Assembly (NCBI RefSeq): GCF_019218885.1
Contig: NZ_JAHUWT010000003.1
Coordinates: 124,001 to 188,000, forward strand
DNA: 64,000 nt
DNA from: Bordetella sp. BOR01
Lineage (GTDB): Bacteria; Pseudomonadota; Gammaproteobacteria; Burkholderiales; Burkholderiaceae_B
Direction: 5' to 3'
Shown here piece after piece: positions 46,728-58,154 of this stretch. A program made the translations under genes and the position numbers. How positions within the stretch are numbered: position 1 is the stretch's first letter; the number at the start of each line of letters is the position of its first letter. The notes below the pieces were generated by a model. The model was not told where the DNA came from, did no database searches, and saw only the letters and a program-made list of their open reading frames with translations.

Positions 46728-46957
46728 GGTTTGACCTTGCGGGGACGCGCGACGCACTGTCATTGCGCCGCAGATCACCGGATGACAGCCGGCATGCGTT
46801 AACGGCGTACAGGTTATGTACCCTTTGTGTTCCGGGCGTGACGAATTGCTGTCAGCAAGCTGTTTACGCGGCTGTCGCGCACGCGCGGCGCGACGGCCTG
46901 CAAGGCCGGGCGAAAATCGGGAAAATGGCGGGGCGGGCCATCCGCAGCGGCCGGATT

Positions 46958-46972
46958 CTTGGTAAAACCAAG
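46958..46972. promoter_or_regulatory. GntR/FadR-type operator candidate, distal site
   Basis: CTTGGTAAAACCAAG is a perfect 6+3+6 palindrome and fits the TTGGT-N3-ACCAA consensus known for FadR-type GntR regulators such as PdhR and LldR. It lies 63 bases upstream of the GntR gene start, in its promoter region. Confidence 0.6.
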
Positions 46973-46995
46973 GGTAATTACGGATATAGTCATTC

Positions 46996-47017
46996 GTATA
47001 ATCGTATACGATTATAC
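46996..47017. promoter_or_regulatory. GntR-type operator candidate, proximal 22-base perfect palindrome
   Basis: A fully self-complementary 22-base sequence (half-site GTATAATCGTA) centred on GTATAC ends 17 bases before the GntR ATG, just upstream of TTGGAGACC. A repressor bound here would block transcription start or elongation, so autoregulation is likely. The GTATAC-centred form is seen for FCD-type GntR proteins. Confidence 0.65.
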
Positions 47018-47034
47018 ATATTGGAGACCCCCTT

Positions 47035-47733
47035 ATGGATTGGCTGACATCCCCCGTCCAGTCTGACGAATTCGCCGAGATCAAGAACACGTCGCTGGGC
47101 AAGCTGGTGCGCGACTATCTGCTGGGCCAGATCATGTCGGGCGCGCTGGTGCCCGGCCAGGCGCTGCGCGAGCCCGAGCTGGTGGAACAGATGAAGGTAT
47201 CGCGCGTGCCGGTGCGCGAGGCCCTGCGCGAACTCGAAAGCATGGGCCTGGTGGTATCGCGCAAGCATTCCGGCGTGTACATCCGCGAACTGGCCGAAGA
47301 CGAGGTGCACGATCTGTACCAGTTCCGTTCGCTGATGGACAACCACGCCGGGCGGGTGGTGGCCGGGCTGCCGCAGGCCGAGCGCCTGGCGCTGGTCGAG
47401 AAGCTGGAAACCTGTACCGCCGCCATGGACCTCGCGATCGAAGAAGACAACACCCAGGCCTACTACAACGCCAACCTGCAGTTCCACTGGCTGTTCATCG
47501 AATTCGCCGGCAACCGCGAAATCGCCAAGAGCTATCGCGAAGTCATCCAGAAACTGCACCTGGCGCGCGTCAAGAACCTGTCCACCGAAGACCATCGCCG
47601 GCAATCCAACGCCGAGCACAAGCAGATCGTGCAGGCATTGCGCGATGCGTCCTCGATCGCCGGCGTGCATCACTGCGCCGAACTGCTTGCCCACCACGTG
47701 ATCAACGCGCACAAGCGCCTGGCGGAGATGTAG
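47035..47733 (+). CDS. GntR-family transcriptional regulator (FadR/FCD type)
   Basis: A 232-residue regulator. The N-terminal winged helix shows GALVPGQALREPELVEQMKV and SRVPVREALRELESMGLV. The C-terminal all-helical FCD domain has the metal/ligand pattern beginning LYQFRSLMDNHAGR and ending with HHCAELLAHHVINAHKRL. It lies 277 bases upstream of the TctC-like and amidase genes on the same strand and probably controls them together with itself. The ligand is unknown, perhaps the transported amide or its acid. Confidence 0.9.
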   Translation: MDWLTSPVQSDEFAEIKNTSLGKLVRDYLLGQIMSGALVPGQALREPELVEQMKVSRVPVREALRELESMGLVVSRKHSGVYIRELAEDEVHDLYQFRSLMDNHAGRVVAGLPQAERLALVEKLETCTAAMDLAIEEDNTQAYYNANLQFHWLFIEFAGNREIAKSYREVIQKLHLARVKNLSTEDHRRQSNAEHKQIVQALRDASSIAGVHHCAELLAHHVINAHKRLAEM

Positions 47734-48010
47734 GCCATGACGACGACCAGGCAGCCATGCGGGCCGTAGCACCGCCGCGCCCGCCGGCCTAGACCCCCTT
47801 CCCCTTCGAATTCCGACGCCCGCCATCGCGACCCGCGCGATGGCACGGCACGCGCTCGCCCTGAAACACCGCAGGCCGGCCACTGTGCGCCCCGGTGCGC
47901 GGGTGTTCGCCTGCAAGCCGCGGCACGGCAACGAGCGACTGACGATTTCAACGAGTTCGACGCTTCAACCAACAAGATGCGCCGCAGTGGCGTACAAACA
48001 GGAGAAACCA

Positions 48011-48973
48011 ATGAAACGCTTGGCAAGACTGATGGGATGCATGGCCCTGGGATGCGCGGCGATGGGCGCCCACGCCCAGAACGGCTCGTCGGTGCGCATC
48101 ATCGTGCCCTTTGCCGCCGGTGGCCCCAACGACGTGGTCGCCCGCCTGGCGGCGCAATATATCGCCGAACCGCTGGGCAAGACCGTCATCGTGGAGAACA
48201 AGCCCGGCGCCACCGGGGCCATAGGCAGCCAACTGGCCGCCGATGCCAAGCCCGACGGCAATACGCTGCTGCTGGCCAGCAGCAGCACCATGATGGCGCC
48301 CATCATCCTGAAGTCGGTTCGCTTCGATCCCGTGAAGGACTTTGCCCCCATCGACCTGATCGCGCTGGACGAGAACCTGCTGGTCGTGCACCCCTCCGTG
48401 CCGGCCAAGACTGTCCAGGAACTGATCGACCTGGCCCGTGCCAAGCCCGGCGACCTGAATTATTCGACGTCGGGCCAGGGCAGCAGCTACCATCTGGGCA
48501 CCGAGCTGTTCAGCTCGCAGACGGGCATACAGATGACGCACGTGCCTTACAAGGGAACGGCGCCCGCGGTGTTCGGCCTGCTTGCCGGCGAAGTGCAGGT
48601 CCAGTTCCAGGCGGTTTCGCAGGCCAAGCAGCATATTGCGGCGGGCAAGGTGCGGCCGCTGGGGATCGCCAGCAGCACGCGCCATGACGACTATCCCGAC
48701 CTGCCCACGATTGCCGAGGCGGCCAATCTGCCCGGCTTCGAATTCGCTACATGGATGGGCCTGTTCGCCCCGGCCGGCACGCCCGAACCCGAACTGGCGA
48801 AGCTGCGCGAGGCCTTGCATAAAGCCACGCAGCATCCCGAGTTCCAGGCCAGCCTGAAAGAACTGGGCATGCGGCCGGTCAGCGAGGATCCGCAAGCCAT
48901 CACGGCGCGCATTTCCCAAGACCTGGAAAAGTGGGGCACGCTGGTGCAGACCAAGGGCCTGCAGATGCAATAA
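48011..48973 (+). CDS. Bug/TctC family periplasmic substrate-binding protein
   Basis: A 320-residue solute receptor of the type expanded in Bordetella. The signal peptide (residues 1-22, ending AHA) is followed by the family start VRIIVPFAAGGPNDVVARLA, then VIVENKPGATGAIGSQLAA, and later YSTSGQGSSYHLGTELFSSQ and MTHVPYKGTAPA. An AGGAGAAACC site precedes the ATG. TctA/TctB membrane genes are absent locally, so it must use a transporter encoded elsewhere. The adjacent amidase suggests an amide or its derived acid as ligand. Confidence 0.9.
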   Translation: MKRLARLMGCMALGCAAMGAHAQNGSSVRIIVPFAAGGPNDVVARLAAQYIAEPLGKTVIVENKPGATGAIGSQLAADAKPDGNTLLLASSSTMMAPIILKSVRFDPVKDFAPIDLIALDENLLVVHPSVPAKTVQELIDLARAKPGDLNYSTSGQGSSYHLGTELFSSQTGIQMTHVPYKGTAPAVFGLLAGEVQVQFQAVSQAKQHIAAGKVRPLGIASSTRHDDYPDLPTIAEAANLPGFEFATWMGLFAPAGTPEPELAKLREALHKATQHPEFQASLKELGMRPVSEDPQAITARISQDLEKWGTLVQTKGLQMQ

Positions 48974-48988
48974 GCGTGCGAGAAAAAC

Positions 48989-50335
48989 ATGCCATCGATG
49001 ACTGATATGTTGACGTTCGAGGCGGCGGCCGCCCGGTTCCGCCAGGCCAGCCTGACGCCCCGCGACTACCTGGAGCAGGCCATTGCCATCATCCAGGAAA
49101 AAGAAGACCGGGTGCGGGCCTTCGCCTGCCTGGATCTCGACCGCGCCCGGGCACAGGCCGACGCGGCAACCGAGCGATATCGCCGCCAGGCGCCGCTTTC
49201 GGCCATCGATGGCATGCCGGTGGGCATCAAGGACATCATCGATACCGCCACGCTGCCCACCACCATGGGCAGCGATATCTACCGTGGCTGGCAGCCCGCC
49301 GCCGATGCCGAGGCCGTCGATGCGATCCGCCTGGGCGGGGGCATCATCCTGGGCAAGACGCACACCACCGAATTCGCCATCGGCCGCGCCACCGTCACCA
49401 CCAATCCGCACGACGCCACGCGCACCCCGGGCGGTTCGTCGTCGGGAACCGCGGCAGCGGTTGCCAGCGGCATGATCTGCGCCGGCCTGGGAACGCAGAC
49501 CCAGGGCTCTATCGTGCGGCCGGCCAGCTACTGTGGCGTGGCGGGCTACAAGCCCACCTGGGGCGTGCTGCCCCTGCGCGGCGTGCATCCGGTTTCGAGC
49601 AGCCACGACCACCTTGGCGTCATCGCGCAAAGCCTGGATACCGCCTGGACAACGGCGCGATGCATCATGCACTACCGGCCCACCCCGGCCAGCGCCCAGC
49701 TGGACAGCCGGTCGACCCCGGCACTGGAAGCGCGGCCCGCCGGCCGCGTGGCGGTGCTGCGCACGCAAGGCTACGCCGAACTCGACGCCGACGCCCTGCG
49801 GGCATTCGACGCGCAGCTGGACAACTGGCGCCGAGCCGGCGCGGTGCTGGTCGAACCCGGCGACGACCCCCACCTGGCCGCCCTGTGCCACGACCTGGAC
49901 CAGATCCCATCCCTGTCGCAGGAACTGGTCAGCCACGACATGCGCTGGCCGTACTGGAGCTACTGCCAGCAGCACCCGCAAGCCATCAGCCGGAAGATCC
50001 ACGACATGGTCGAAGCCGGCTTGAAGATCACCCCGCAACGCTATGCCGGCGTGTGCGCCATGCGGGACGGCATCCTGGCCCGCCTGGAAGCCCTGGCCTC
50101 GCACTACGACGCCTTCATGCTGCCCGCCGCGTCCGGCGTGGCGCCCGTGGGCCTGGACAATACCGGCTCGCGCACCTTGCTGGTCTATGGCAGCTTCCTG
50201 GGCATCCCCGCCCTGAGCCTGCCCGTGCTGCAAGTCGGCCACATGCCGCTGGGCATACAACTGCTGGGCCCCCGCTTCAGCGACCACCCCCTGCTCTGCC
50301 ATGGCAAATGGCTGGTATCGCTGGCCGGGACTTGA
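48989..50335 (+). CDS. Amidase signature family hydrolase
   Basis: A 448-residue amidase with the Ser-cisSer-Lys triad: K81 in GMPVGIKDIID, the cis-Ser in RTPGGSSSGTAAAVASG (S150-S152) and the nucleophile S174 in GTQTQGSIVRPASYCG. It hydrolyses an amide or related C-N bond; the C-terminal half that sets specificity is not diagnostic. It starts 15 bases after the TctC-like gene, so the two form an operon for uptake and hydrolysis. It is unlikely to be GatA because no gatB or gatC is nearby and the spacing of motifs differs. Confidence 0.88.
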   Translation: MPSMTDMLTFEAAAARFRQASLTPRDYLEQAIAIIQEKEDRVRAFACLDLDRARAQADAATERYRRQAPLSAIDGMPVGIKDIIDTATLPTTMGSDIYRGWQPAADAEAVDAIRLGGGIILGKTHTTEFAIGRATVTTNPHDATRTPGGSSSGTAAAVASGMICAGLGTQTQGSIVRPASYCGVAGYKPTWGVLPLRGVHPVSSSHDHLGVIAQSLDTAWTTARCIMHYRPTPASAQLDSRSTPALEARPAGRVAVLRTQGYAELDADALRAFDAQLDNWRRAGAVLVEPGDDPHLAALCHDLDQIPSLSQELVSHDMRWPYWSYCQQHPQAISRKIHDMVEAGLKITPQRYAGVCAMRDGILARLEALASHYDAFMLPAASGVAPVGLDNTGSRTLLVYGSFLGIPALSLPVLQVGHMPLGIQLLGPRFSDHPLLCHGKWLVSLAGT

Positions 50336-50379
50336 ATCGCGCAGGCGCGAGCGCCTCTGCGCACGACGATCGGCTATCG

Positions 50380-50474
50380 CCAGGTGTCAGGCTCCCATAG
50401 GGTGCCTGACACCCTACGACTGGGACAGTCGTGCCACACAATGGTGTCAGGCACCTGCGGAGCCTGACACCTGG
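50380..50474 (+). repeat. REP-like two-palindrome element, copy D
   Basis: About 95 bases between the convergent amidase and outer-membrane lipoprotein genes, ending 3 bases before the latter's stop. Left palindrome CCAGGTGTCAGGCTCC...GGGTGCCTGACACC, linker with CTGGGACAGTCGTGCCACAC, and right palindrome GGTGTCAGGCACC...GGAGCCTGACACCTGG. Orientation is as in copy B. Here the hairpins could also serve as a bidirectional terminator. Confidence 0.82.
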
Positions 50475-50476
50475 GA

Positions 50477-51955
50477 TCACTCCCCATCCCGCTGCTGCCC
50501 CTGAGCCTCAGCCGCCACTCCCTCCCATCCTCCCCCCAGCGCAGCGATCAATTGCACGCTGGCGGTCAGGCGGCTGCCCAGCAAGGTGATGGCGCTGCGC
50601 TCGCTGTTGAGCGCGCCCGTTTCCAGCACGGCCACGTCCAGGTAGCCGATCAGGCCGGCCTCGTATTGGTTGCGGGCCAGCCGCAGCGACTCGCGCGAGG
50701 CTTCCAGGGCGCGGCGCTGCACGACTTGTTCGTGTTCCATCACGCGCAGCTGGATAAGATAGTCTTCGACCTCGCGCAGCGCCCCCAGCACCGTCTGCCG
50801 GTACAGCGCGGCCTGGCCGTCGTAGGCAGCGCGCGCCTGCTCCAGTTGCGCCTCGCGCGCACCGCCATCGAAGATCGTCAGCGCCAGGGCCGGCCCCAGC
50901 GACCAGAAGCGGGCCGGCGCGGTCAGCCACTGCGCGAACTCGCCGCTGCGAAAACCGCCGTCGGCGCTGATGACCAGGTCGGGGAACCAGGCAGCCTGCG
51001 CCACGCCGATCTGCGCGTTGGCCGAGGCCGTGCGGCGCTCGGCCGAGGCGACATCCGGGCGGCGTTCGAGCAATTCGGACGGCATGCCGGCCGGAATCTG
51101 CGGCACCGCGTGCGCGAAGTCCTGGGCCGGCAGCGCGAAGCGCGAAGGCGCCAGCCCCACCAGCACCGCGATGGCGTGCTCGAACTGGCCGCGCTGCCAT
51201 TCCAGGTCGATTAATTGTGCGCGAGCGTTTTCCAGCTGCGCCAGGGCCACCGACACATCGCCCTTGCCGGCCACGCCGGCCTGGTAGCGGTTCTGCGTCA
51301 ATTGCAGCGAACGCTCATAGGCCTCGACGGTGGATTCCAGCAAGCGCTTCTGTTCGTCCAGGATGCGCAATTGGAAATAGTCCTGCGCCAGGGCCGATTG
51401 GGCGCTCAGCCGCGTGTTGGCCAGGTCCGCCAGGCTGGCGTCGGCCTCGGCGCGGCTGGCCTCGACATCGCGGCGCACACGGCCCCACAGGTCGAGTTCC
51501 CAGCTGGCCGTGCCGCTCAGGTTGTACTGGTTGCCCACGCCCGTGCCGGTGGCGCTGCTGCCGCCGCCTGCCCGGGTGACACCGGCGTTGGCCCCCACCG
51601 TGGGGTAGAACCCGGCGCGCGCGCCCTGCACCAAAGCCTGGGCCTGGCGGTAATTGGCCTCGGCCTGGGCAATGGTGTAGTTGGCCGCGTTCAATTGGCC
51701 CATCAGGCCATCGAGCGTGGCGTCGCCGTAGATCTGCCACCACGCGCCGCGCTCGGCGGCATCGCGCGGCTGCGCGGGCTTCCAGCCGTCCTGGCCCTGT
51801 GCTTCTTTATAGGCCTCGCCCACGTCGAGCGCGGGCCGCTGGTAGTCAGGGCCGACCGCGCAGGCCGACAGCAGCGCGCAGCACAGCACGGCGGCCGCCC
51901 CGCGCGGCGCGCGCGCAAGCGTAAAGGGAAAGAGCGATGACAATGCGCGGCTCAT
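50477..51955 (-). CDS. RND efflux outer-membrane lipoprotein (NodT/OprM family)
   Basis: A 492-residue TolC-like channel. The lipobox is [19 protein letters not shown], then [20 protein letters not shown], and the two repeated helical OEP domains, with [20 protein letters not shown] and [20 protein letters not shown] as family blocks. It is the last gene of the mdt operon and starts 4 bases before the mdtC-type stop. It provides the outer-membrane exit for the two-pump RND complex. Confidence 0.92.
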   Translation of the reverse strand: MSRALSSLFPFTLARAPRGAAAVLCCALLSACAVGPDYQRPALDVGEAYKEAQGQDGWKPAQPRDAAERGAWWQIYGDATLDGLMGQLNAANYTIAQAEANYRQAQALVQGARAGFYPTVGANAGVTRAGGGSSATGTGVGNQYNLSGTASWELDLWGRVRRDVEASRAEADASLADLANTRLSAQSALAQDYFQLRILDEQKRLLESTVEAYERSLQLTQNRYQAGVAGKGDVSVALAQLENARAQLIDLEWQRGQFEHAIAVLVGLAPSRFALPAQDFAHAVPQIPAGMPSELLERRPDVASAERRTASANAQIGVAQAAWFPDLVISADGGFRSGEFAQWLTAPARFWSLGPALALTIFDGGAREAQLEQARAAYDGQAALYRQTVLGALREVEDYLIQLRVMEHEQVVQRRALEASRESLRLARNQYEAGLIGYLDVAVLETGALNSERSAITLLGSRLTASVQLIAALGGGWEGVAAEAQGQQRDGE

Positions 51956-54900
51956 GGGCGTTCTACATCAGGTTGCGGACCGGCTGCACCGCGCGCGCCA
52001 CGGCGGCGCCGGGCCCACAGGCGGAAACGGTCCAGGTACAGGTACACGACCGGCGTGGTGTACAGCGTCAGGATCTGGCTCAGGATCAGGCCGCCGACGA
52101 TCGTGACCCCCAGCGGCTGGCGCATCTCGACGCCTGCCCCGGTGGCCAGCACCAGCGGCAGCGCGCCGAAGATCGCGGCCAGGGTGGTCATCATGATGGG
52201 CCGGAAGCGCGTCAGGCAGGCCTCGAAGATGGCGTCGTGCGGCGACAGCCCGCGCCGCCGCTCGGCGTCGAGCGCGAAGTCCACCATCATGATGGCGTTC
52301 TTCTTCACGATGCCGATCAGCAAGAACACCCCGATCAGGGCGATCAGCGTGAACTCGCTGCCCACCAGCATCAGGGCCAGCAATGCGCCGATGCCGGCCG
52401 ATGGCAGGGTCGACAGGATGGTCAGCGGGTGCACCAGGTTTTCATACAGGATGCCCAGCACGATATACATGGTGACCAGCGCCGCCAGGATCAGCCAGGG
52501 CTGCTGGCTTTGCACCTCTTGCTGGGCCGCGGCGGTGCCCAGGAAGCCGGCCTGGATCTGGTCGGACGGCAGTCCGATGCGCGCCACCGCCGCGTCGATG
52601 GCGCGGATGGCCTGGTCCAGCGACACGCCCGGCGCCAGGTTGAACGAAATATCATCGGCCGCGAACAGGCCGTTGTGCTGCACGCTGAGCGGGGCGTTGC
52701 CCGATTCGAAATGCGCGAACGCCGCCAGCGGCACGCGCTGGCCAACTTGCGTGATGACATGCACCTGCTTGAGCGATTCGGCATCCTGGGCAAAGCGCTG
52801 GTCTACCCCCATGACGACGTGGTACTGGTTCAGCGGCCCGTACATCACCGACACCTGCCGCTGGCTGAACGAGTTGTTCAGCACCGCGGAAATATCCGAC
52901 ATGCTGATACCCAGCCGCGTCGCCGCCTCGCGGTCGATCACCAGTTCGACCTGACGGCCCTTGTCTTCGACGCTGGCGTCCACGTCGGTGAGTTCGGGCA
53001 GCGCCGCCATGGCCTGCTGCACCCGGGGCATCCAGGTGCGCAACAGCGAGAGCTCGCCTGTCAGCAGCGTGTAGTCGTAAGACCCGCTGCCCTGCCCGCC
53101 GCCCAGGAAGATGTCTTGCTGCGGCACCAGGAACACGCGCGCGCCGGGGGTGTTCTGCAGCCGGCCGCGCAGCCGGTTGACCACGTCGTTGGCGCTGGCC
53201 TGGCGTTCGGCCTGCGGCTTGAGCTGGATCGACATGAAACTGCTGTTGCTGCCGCCGCGCCCGCCGGCATGGACCGTGATGTTGGCCACCGCAGGATCGG
53301 ACAGGATCACCTTGCGGAAGTACTCCAGCTTGGGCACCGTGGCCTGGAACGACGTGCCCTGGTCGACCCGGAAGAACCCCAGCAGCTGGCCGGTGTCCTG
53401 CTGCGGGAAGAAGCCCTTGGGCACCACCATGTACAGGTACACGTTCAGGCCGATGGTGGCAGCCAGCAGCAGCATCATGATGCGGCTGTGCGCCAGCGCC
53501 CACGACAGGCTGCGCCGGTACTGCGCCAGCATGGCGTCGAAGCCGCGCCCGATGGCCGCCGACAGCCGGCCCGGCGCACGCGCAGGTTCTTGCGCGCGCA
53601 GCAGGCGCGCGCACATCATGGGCGTCAAGGTCAGCGACACCACCAGCGACACCATGATGGCCGCCGACAGAGTCACGGCGAACTCGCGGAACAGTCGCCC
53701 CACCACGCCGCCCATCAGCAAGATGGGAATGAACACCGCCACCAGCGACAGGCTCATGGACAGCACCGTGAAGCCCACTTCGCGCGACCCGCGCAGCGCG
53801 GCCCGCATGGGCGAGGCGCCCTGCTCGATGTGGCGCATGATGTTCTCGAGCACCACGATGGCATCGTCGACCACGAAACCGGTGGCCACGATCAGCGCCA
53901 TCAGTGAAATCGTGTTCAGCGTATAGCCGCACAAATACATGATGCAGAAGGTGCCGACCAGCGATACCGGCACGGCCACGCTGGGAATCAGCGCCGCGCG
54001 CCAGTGCCGCAGGAACAGCAGCACCACCAGCATCACCAGCCCCACGGCCACCACCAGCGTCAGCTCGGCCTCGTGCAGCGAGGCGCGGATGCTGGGGGTG
54101 CGGTCCTGCGCGACGGTCATGTCCACGTCGCCGGGCAGCAGCGCCGACAACTGCGGCAACTGCGCGCGTATGGCTTCGACGGTTTCGATGATGTTGGCAT
54201 CGGCCTGGCGCCGCAGGATCAGCAGAATGGCCTGGCGGTCGTTGTAGAAGCCGGTCTGGAACAGGTCTTCGACCGAGTCCTCGACCGTGGCCACGTCGGA
54301 CAGCCGCACCGCGGCGCCGTCGCGCCAGGCCACGATCAGCGGCCGGTATTGCTCGGCACGCTCGAGCTGGTCGCTGGCCATGATCTGCCAGTGATAGCGG
54401 TCGTTCTCGATCACGCCCTTGGGCCGGTTGGCATTGGCCTCGGTCAGCGTGGTGCGCACTTCGTCCAGCGACACACCGCGGCTGGACAGCGCGCCCGGGA
54501 TCAGGTTGACTCGCACCGCCGGCAACGAACTGCCGCCCACGGTGACCTCGCCCACGCCGTTGACCTGCGCCAGCTTCTGCGCAACGATGGTCGAGGCCAG
54601 GTCGTACAGCTTGCCCTGGCTGAGCGTGCCGGACGTCAACGCCAGCACCATGATGGGCGCCGACGACGGGTTGACCTTGTGGTACGTGGGGTTGCTGCGC
54701 AGGCCCGTGGGCAGCAGCGAACGCGCCGCATTGATGGCTGCCTGCACATCGCGCGCGGCACCATCGATATCGCGGCTCAGGTCGAACTGCAAGATGATGC
54801 GGGTCGAGCCCTGCGAGTTGCGCGAGGTCATTTCGGTAACGCCCGCTATGCTGCCCAGCGACCGTTCCAGCGGCGTGGCCACGCTGGAGGCCATGGTCTC

Positions 54901-55068
54901 GGGGCTGGCGCCCGGCAGGTTGGCGGTGACCGAGATGATGGGCAGGTCCACTTCCGGCAGCGGCGCCACCGGCAGCAGGCGGAACGACAGCACCCCTGCC
55001 AGCACCAGCCCCAGGCACAGCAGCACGGTGGCCACGGGGCGAACGATGAAGGGGGCCGACAGGATCAT
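51952..55068 (-). CDS. mdtC: RND multidrug efflux pump subunit, MdtC type
   Basis: A 1038-residue inner-membrane proton/drug antiporter with twelve membrane segments and two large periplasmic loops. The start matches MdtC ([20 protein letters not shown], then [20 protein letters not shown]). The proton-relay region is [20 protein letters not shown], containing the paired aspartates. MdtB and MdtC form a heterotrimer in E. coli, handling bile salts and novobiocin. It overlaps mdtB and the outer-membrane gene by 4 bases each. Confidence 0.93.
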   Translation of the reverse strand: MILSAPFIVRPVATVLLCLGLVLAGVLSFRLLPVAPLPEVDLPIISVTANLPGASPETMASSVATPLERSLGSIAGVTEMTSRNSQGSTRIILQFDLSRDIDGAARDVQAAINAARSLLPTGLRSNPTYHKVNPSSAPIMVLALTSGTLSQGKLYDLASTIVAQKLAQVNGVGEVTVGGSSLPAVRVNLIPGALSSRGVSLDEVRTTLTEANANRPKGVIENDRYHWQIMASDQLERAEQYRPLIVAWRDGAAVRLSDVATVEDSVEDLFQTGFYNDRQAILLILRRQADANIIETVEAIRAQLPQLSALLPGDVDMTVAQDRTPSIRASLHEAELTLVVAVGLVMLVVLLFLRHWRAALIPSVAVPVSLVGTFCIMYLCGYTLNTISLMALIVATGFVVDDAIVVLENIMRHIEQGASPMRAALRGSREVGFTVLSMSLSLVAVFIPILLMGGVVGRLFREFAVTLSAAIMVSLVVSLTLTPMMCARLLRAQEPARAPGRLSAAIGRGFDAMLAQYRRSLSWALAHSRIMMLLLAATIGLNVYLYMVVPKGFFPQQDTGQLLGFFRVDQGTSFQATVPKLEYFRKVILSDPAVANITVHAGGRGGSNSSFMSIQLKPQAERQASANDVVNRLRGRLQNTPGARVFLVPQQDIFLGGGQGSGSYDYTLLTGELSLLRTWMPRVQQAMAALPELTDVDASVEDKGRQVELVIDREAATRLGISMSDISAVLNNSFSQRQVSVMYGPLNQYHVVMGVDQRFAQDAESLKQVHVITQVGQRVPLAAFAHFESGNAPLSVQHNGLFAADDISFNLAPGVSLDQAIRAIDAAVARIGLPSDQIQAGFLGTAAAQQEVQSQQPWLILAALVTMYIVLGILYENLVHPLTILSTLPSAGIGALLALMLVGSEFTLIALIGVFLLIGIVKKNAIMMVDFALDAERRRGLSPHDAIFEACLTRFRPIMMTTLAAIFGALPLVLATGAGVEMRQPLGVTIVGGLILSQILTLYTTPVVYLYLDRFRLWARRRRGARGAAGPQPDVERP

Positions 55069-58000
55069 GGCTGCTCCGCGGCGGGGCGTGCCCGACTGCG
55101 GCGCGCCAGGCGGTCGAACATCAGGTAGATGACCGGCGTGGTGAACAGCGTGAGCACCTGGCTGAGCAGCAGGCCGCCCACCATGACCAGGCCCAGCGGC
55201 TGGCGCAGCTCGGCCCCGGTACCGGTGGACAGCATCAGGGGCAGCGCGCCGAACAGGGCAGCCAGCGTCGTCATCAAGATGGGCCGAAAGCGCAGCAGCG
55301 CGGCTTCATGGATGGCGGCGCGCGGCGTCAGCCCGCGCTTGCGCTCGGCCTCCAGCGCGAAGTCGATCATCATGATGGCGTTCTTTTTCACGATGCCGAT
55401 CAGCAAGATGATGCCGATGATGCCGATCATGTCGAGCTCGGTGCCGGTGATCATCAGGGCCAGCAGGGCCCCCACCGCGGCCGAAGGCAGCGTGGACAGG
55501 ATGGTGATGGGATGGATGTAGCTTTCATACAGCACCCCCAGCACGATGTACATGGTGACCACCGCCGCCAGGATCAGCCACAGCGTGCTGGACAGCGAAT
55601 TCTGGAAAGCCAGCGCGGCCCCCTGGTAGCGCGTCTCGATGCTGGCCGGCATGCCGATCTCGGCCTCGGCCGCCGCAATCGCATCGACCGCCGCCGACAG
55701 CGACGCGCCCGGCGCCAGGTTGAACGACACCGTGGTCATGGGGAACTGGTCGAGCCGGCTGATGGCCAGCATGGTGCGCCCCTGCGAGATATGCGCCACG
55801 GCCGACAGCGGCACCAGGCCGCCCGATTCGGTAGCCAGGTGGATCTGCCCCAGTGCCTCGGGCGACTCGCGAAACTGGGGTAGCACCTCCAGCACCACCC
55901 GATATTGGTTCGACTGCGTGAAAATGGTGGAAATCAGCCGCTGGCCGAAAGCGTTGTACAAGGCCTCGTCGATGGCGGCGGTAGAGATACCCAGGCGCGA
56001 GGCGGCATCGCGGTCGATCTCGACCCAGGTCTGCAGGCCGTCGTCCTGCAGGTCGTGGGCCACGTCGGTCAGTTCGGGCAATTGCGCCAGGCGGTCGACC
56101 AGCCTGGGCGCCCATTCGGACAGCACGGCGATGTCCGGGTTGGACATAGTCATCTGGTACTGCGTGCGGCTGATGCGGTCTTCGATGGTCAGGTCTTGCA
56201 CCGGCTGCATGTACACCCTGACACCTTGCTGGGCGTCCAGGGCATCTTGCAGGCGCTGCGTGATGGCGGCCAGGTCGCCGTCGCGCTGGCCGTGCGGCTT
56301 CAGGGCGATCTGCATGCGGCCGGTATTCAGCGTGGCATTGGTGCCGTCCACACCGATGAACGACGACACCGATTCCACATCGGGGTCCTGCAGCACGATG
56401 CGCGCGGCCTCTTGCTGGCGCTGCGCCATGGCCGGGAACGACACCGAGGCCGGTGCCTGGGTGATGGCCTGGATCATGCCGCTGTCCTGCTGGGGAAAGA
56501 ACCCCTTGGGAATGACAAGGTACAGCAGCACGGTCAGCACGAAGGTGCCCACCGCCACCAGCAGGGTCAGCGGCTGGTGCGCCAGCACCCATTGCAGCAT
56601 GCGGTCGTAGTGGGCGATGGTGCGATCGATGAAGGCGCCCGTGGCCCGGTGGAAGCGCCCATGGCGCTGCTCGGATTCGGGCCGCAGCAGGCGCGCGCAC
56701 ATCATGGGGGTCAGCGTCAGCGACACCACCAGCGAGATCAGGATGGCCACGGCCAGCGTGACGGCGAACTCGCGGAACAGCCTGCCCACCACTTCGGTCA
56801 TGAACAGCAGCGGGATCAGCACGGCAATCAGCGAGAAAGTCAGCGAGATCAGCGTGAAACCGATCTGCGCGGCCCCCTTCAGCGCGGCCTGCATGGGTGT
56901 TTCGCCCTGCTCGAGGTGGCGCGCGATGTTCTCGATCATGACGATGGCGTCATCGACCACGAACCCGGTGGCGATGGTCAGCGCCATCAGTGTCAGGTTA
57001 TTGATGCTGAAGCCCGCCAGGTACATGACGCCGAAGGTGCCGATCAGCGACAGCGGCACCACCACGCTGGGAATCAGGGTGGCCGTCAGGCTGCGCAGGA
57101 ACAGGAAGGTCACCATGACCACCAGGGCCACCGCCAGCATCATCTCGAATTGCACGTCGGACACAGACGCACGGATGGTCTGGGTGCGGTCGGACACGAC
57201 GCTGACATCCAGCGTGGCCGGCAAGGCGTCTTTGAGCTGCGGCAGCATGGCGCGGATGTGGTCGACCACATCGATCACGTTGGCGCCGGGCTGGCGCTGC
57301 ACGTTCAGCAGGATGGCCGGCTGGTCGCCCGCCCAGGCGGCCTGGCGCACGTCTTCGGCGCCCTGCACGGCCTGCGCCACATCGGACAGGCGCAGCGGCG
57401 CGTTGTTGCGATAGGCGATGATCAGGTCGTTGTACTCGGTGGGCGACTTGAGCTGGTCGTTGGCATCGATGGTGGTGGACCGCTCGGGCCCGTCGAGGTT
57501 GCCCTTGGGCTGGTTGACGTTGGCACCCACCACGGCGGTGCGCAAGTCGGCCAGCGACAGGCCGGCCGAGGCCAGCGCACGCGGGTTCACCTGGATGCGC
57601 ACGGCCGGCCGCTGCCCGCCCGCCACGCTGACCAGCCCCACGCCCGGCACCTGCGACAGCTTCTGGCCCATGCGGGTATCGACCAGGTCGCGCACCTGCG
57701 GCAGCGGCATGGTGGGCGACGTGATGGCCAGGGTAAGTACCGGCGCGTCGGCCGGATTGACCTTGTTGTAGACCGGCGGCACCGGCAGGTCGCTGGGCAG
57801 CAGGTTCGATGCCGCATTGATGGCCGCCTGCACTTCTTGTTCGGCCACGTCCAGCGACAGGTCCAGGCTGAACTGCAGCGTGATCACCGATGCGCCGCCG
57901 GAACTGGTGGACGACATCTGGTTCAGGCCCGGCATCTGCCCGAACTGGCGTTCGAGCGGCGAGGTCACCAGCGAGGTCATGACGTCGGGGCTGGCGCCCG

Positions 58001-58154
58001 GGTACAGCGTCACGACCTGGATGGTGGGATAGTCGACTTCAGGCAGCGCCGATACCGGCAGCAGGCGATAGGCGATGAACCCGGCGATCAGGATCGCCAC
58101 CATCGACAGCGTGGTGGCGACCGGCCGCAGGATGAACAGGCGCGACGGACTCAC
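55065..58154 (-). CDS. mdtB: RND multidrug efflux pump subunit, MdtB type
   Basis: A 1029-residue RND pump subunit with the MdtB-type start [20 protein letters not shown], then [20 protein letters not shown]. The paired aspartates are in [20 protein letters not shown]. It is distinct from the following MdtC-type pump and corresponds to the first RND gene of mdtABC. Four-base overlaps with mdtA and mdtC indicate a single coupled operon. Confidence 0.93.
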   Translation of the reverse strand: MSPSRLFILRPVATTLSMVAILIAGFIAYRLLPVSALPEVDYPTIQVVTLYPGASPDVMTSLVTSPLERQFGQMPGLNQMSSTSSGGASVITLQFSLDLSLDVAEQEVQAAINAASNLLPSDLPVPPVYNKVNPADAPVLTLAITSPTMPLPQVRDLVDTRMGQKLSQVPGVGLVSVAGGQRPAVRIQVNPRALASAGLSLADLRTAVVGANVNQPKGNLDGPERSTTIDANDQLKSPTEYNDLIIAYRNNAPLRLSDVAQAVQGAEDVRQAAWAGDQPAILLNVQRQPGANVIDVVDHIRAMLPQLKDALPATLDVSVVSDRTQTIRASVSDVQFEMMLAVALVVMVTFLFLRSLTATLIPSVVVPLSLIGTFGVMYLAGFSINNLTLMALTIATGFVVDDAIVMIENIARHLEQGETPMQAALKGAAQIGFTLISLTFSLIAVLIPLLFMTEVVGRLFREFAVTLAVAILISLVVSLTLTPMMCARLLRPESEQRHGRFHRATGAFIDRTIAHYDRMLQWVLAHQPLTLLVAVGTFVLTVLLYLVIPKGFFPQQDSGMIQAITQAPASVSFPAMAQRQQEAARIVLQDPDVESVSSFIGVDGTNATLNTGRMQIALKPHGQRDGDLAAITQRLQDALDAQQGVRVYMQPVQDLTIEDRISRTQYQMTMSNPDIAVLSEWAPRLVDRLAQLPELTDVAHDLQDDGLQTWVEIDRDAASRLGISTAAIDEALYNAFGQRLISTIFTQSNQYRVVLEVLPQFRESPEALGQIHLATESGGLVPLSAVAHISQGRTMLAISRLDQFPMTTVSFNLAPGASLSAAVDAIAAAEAEIGMPASIETRYQGAALAFQNSLSSTLWLILAAVVTMYIVLGVLYESYIHPITILSTLPSAAVGALLALMITGTELDMIGIIGIILLIGIVKKNAIMMIDFALEAERKRGLTPRAAIHEAALLRFRPILMTTLAALFGALPLMLSTGTGAELRQPLGLVMVGGLLLSQVLTLFTTPVIYLMFDRLARRSRARPAAEQP

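Larger units (their letters stand above)
46728..47034. other. Divergent intergenic region between the phosphoesterase and GntR genes
   Basis: This 307-base gap holds no open frame with coding character. The right third is AT-rich and contains two palindromes (46958-46972 and 46996-47017) attributed to the GntR regulator. The left two thirds contain scattered CTGTCA-like hexamers, but no convincing Pho box. Confidence 0.6.

Noticed and set aside
46757-46866. Pho-box-like CTGTCAT and CTGTCAG repeats upstream of the AcpA-type phosphoesterase
   Set aside because: Only single half-sites match; the second halves at the required spacing fit poorly and the best one points toward the gntR gene.
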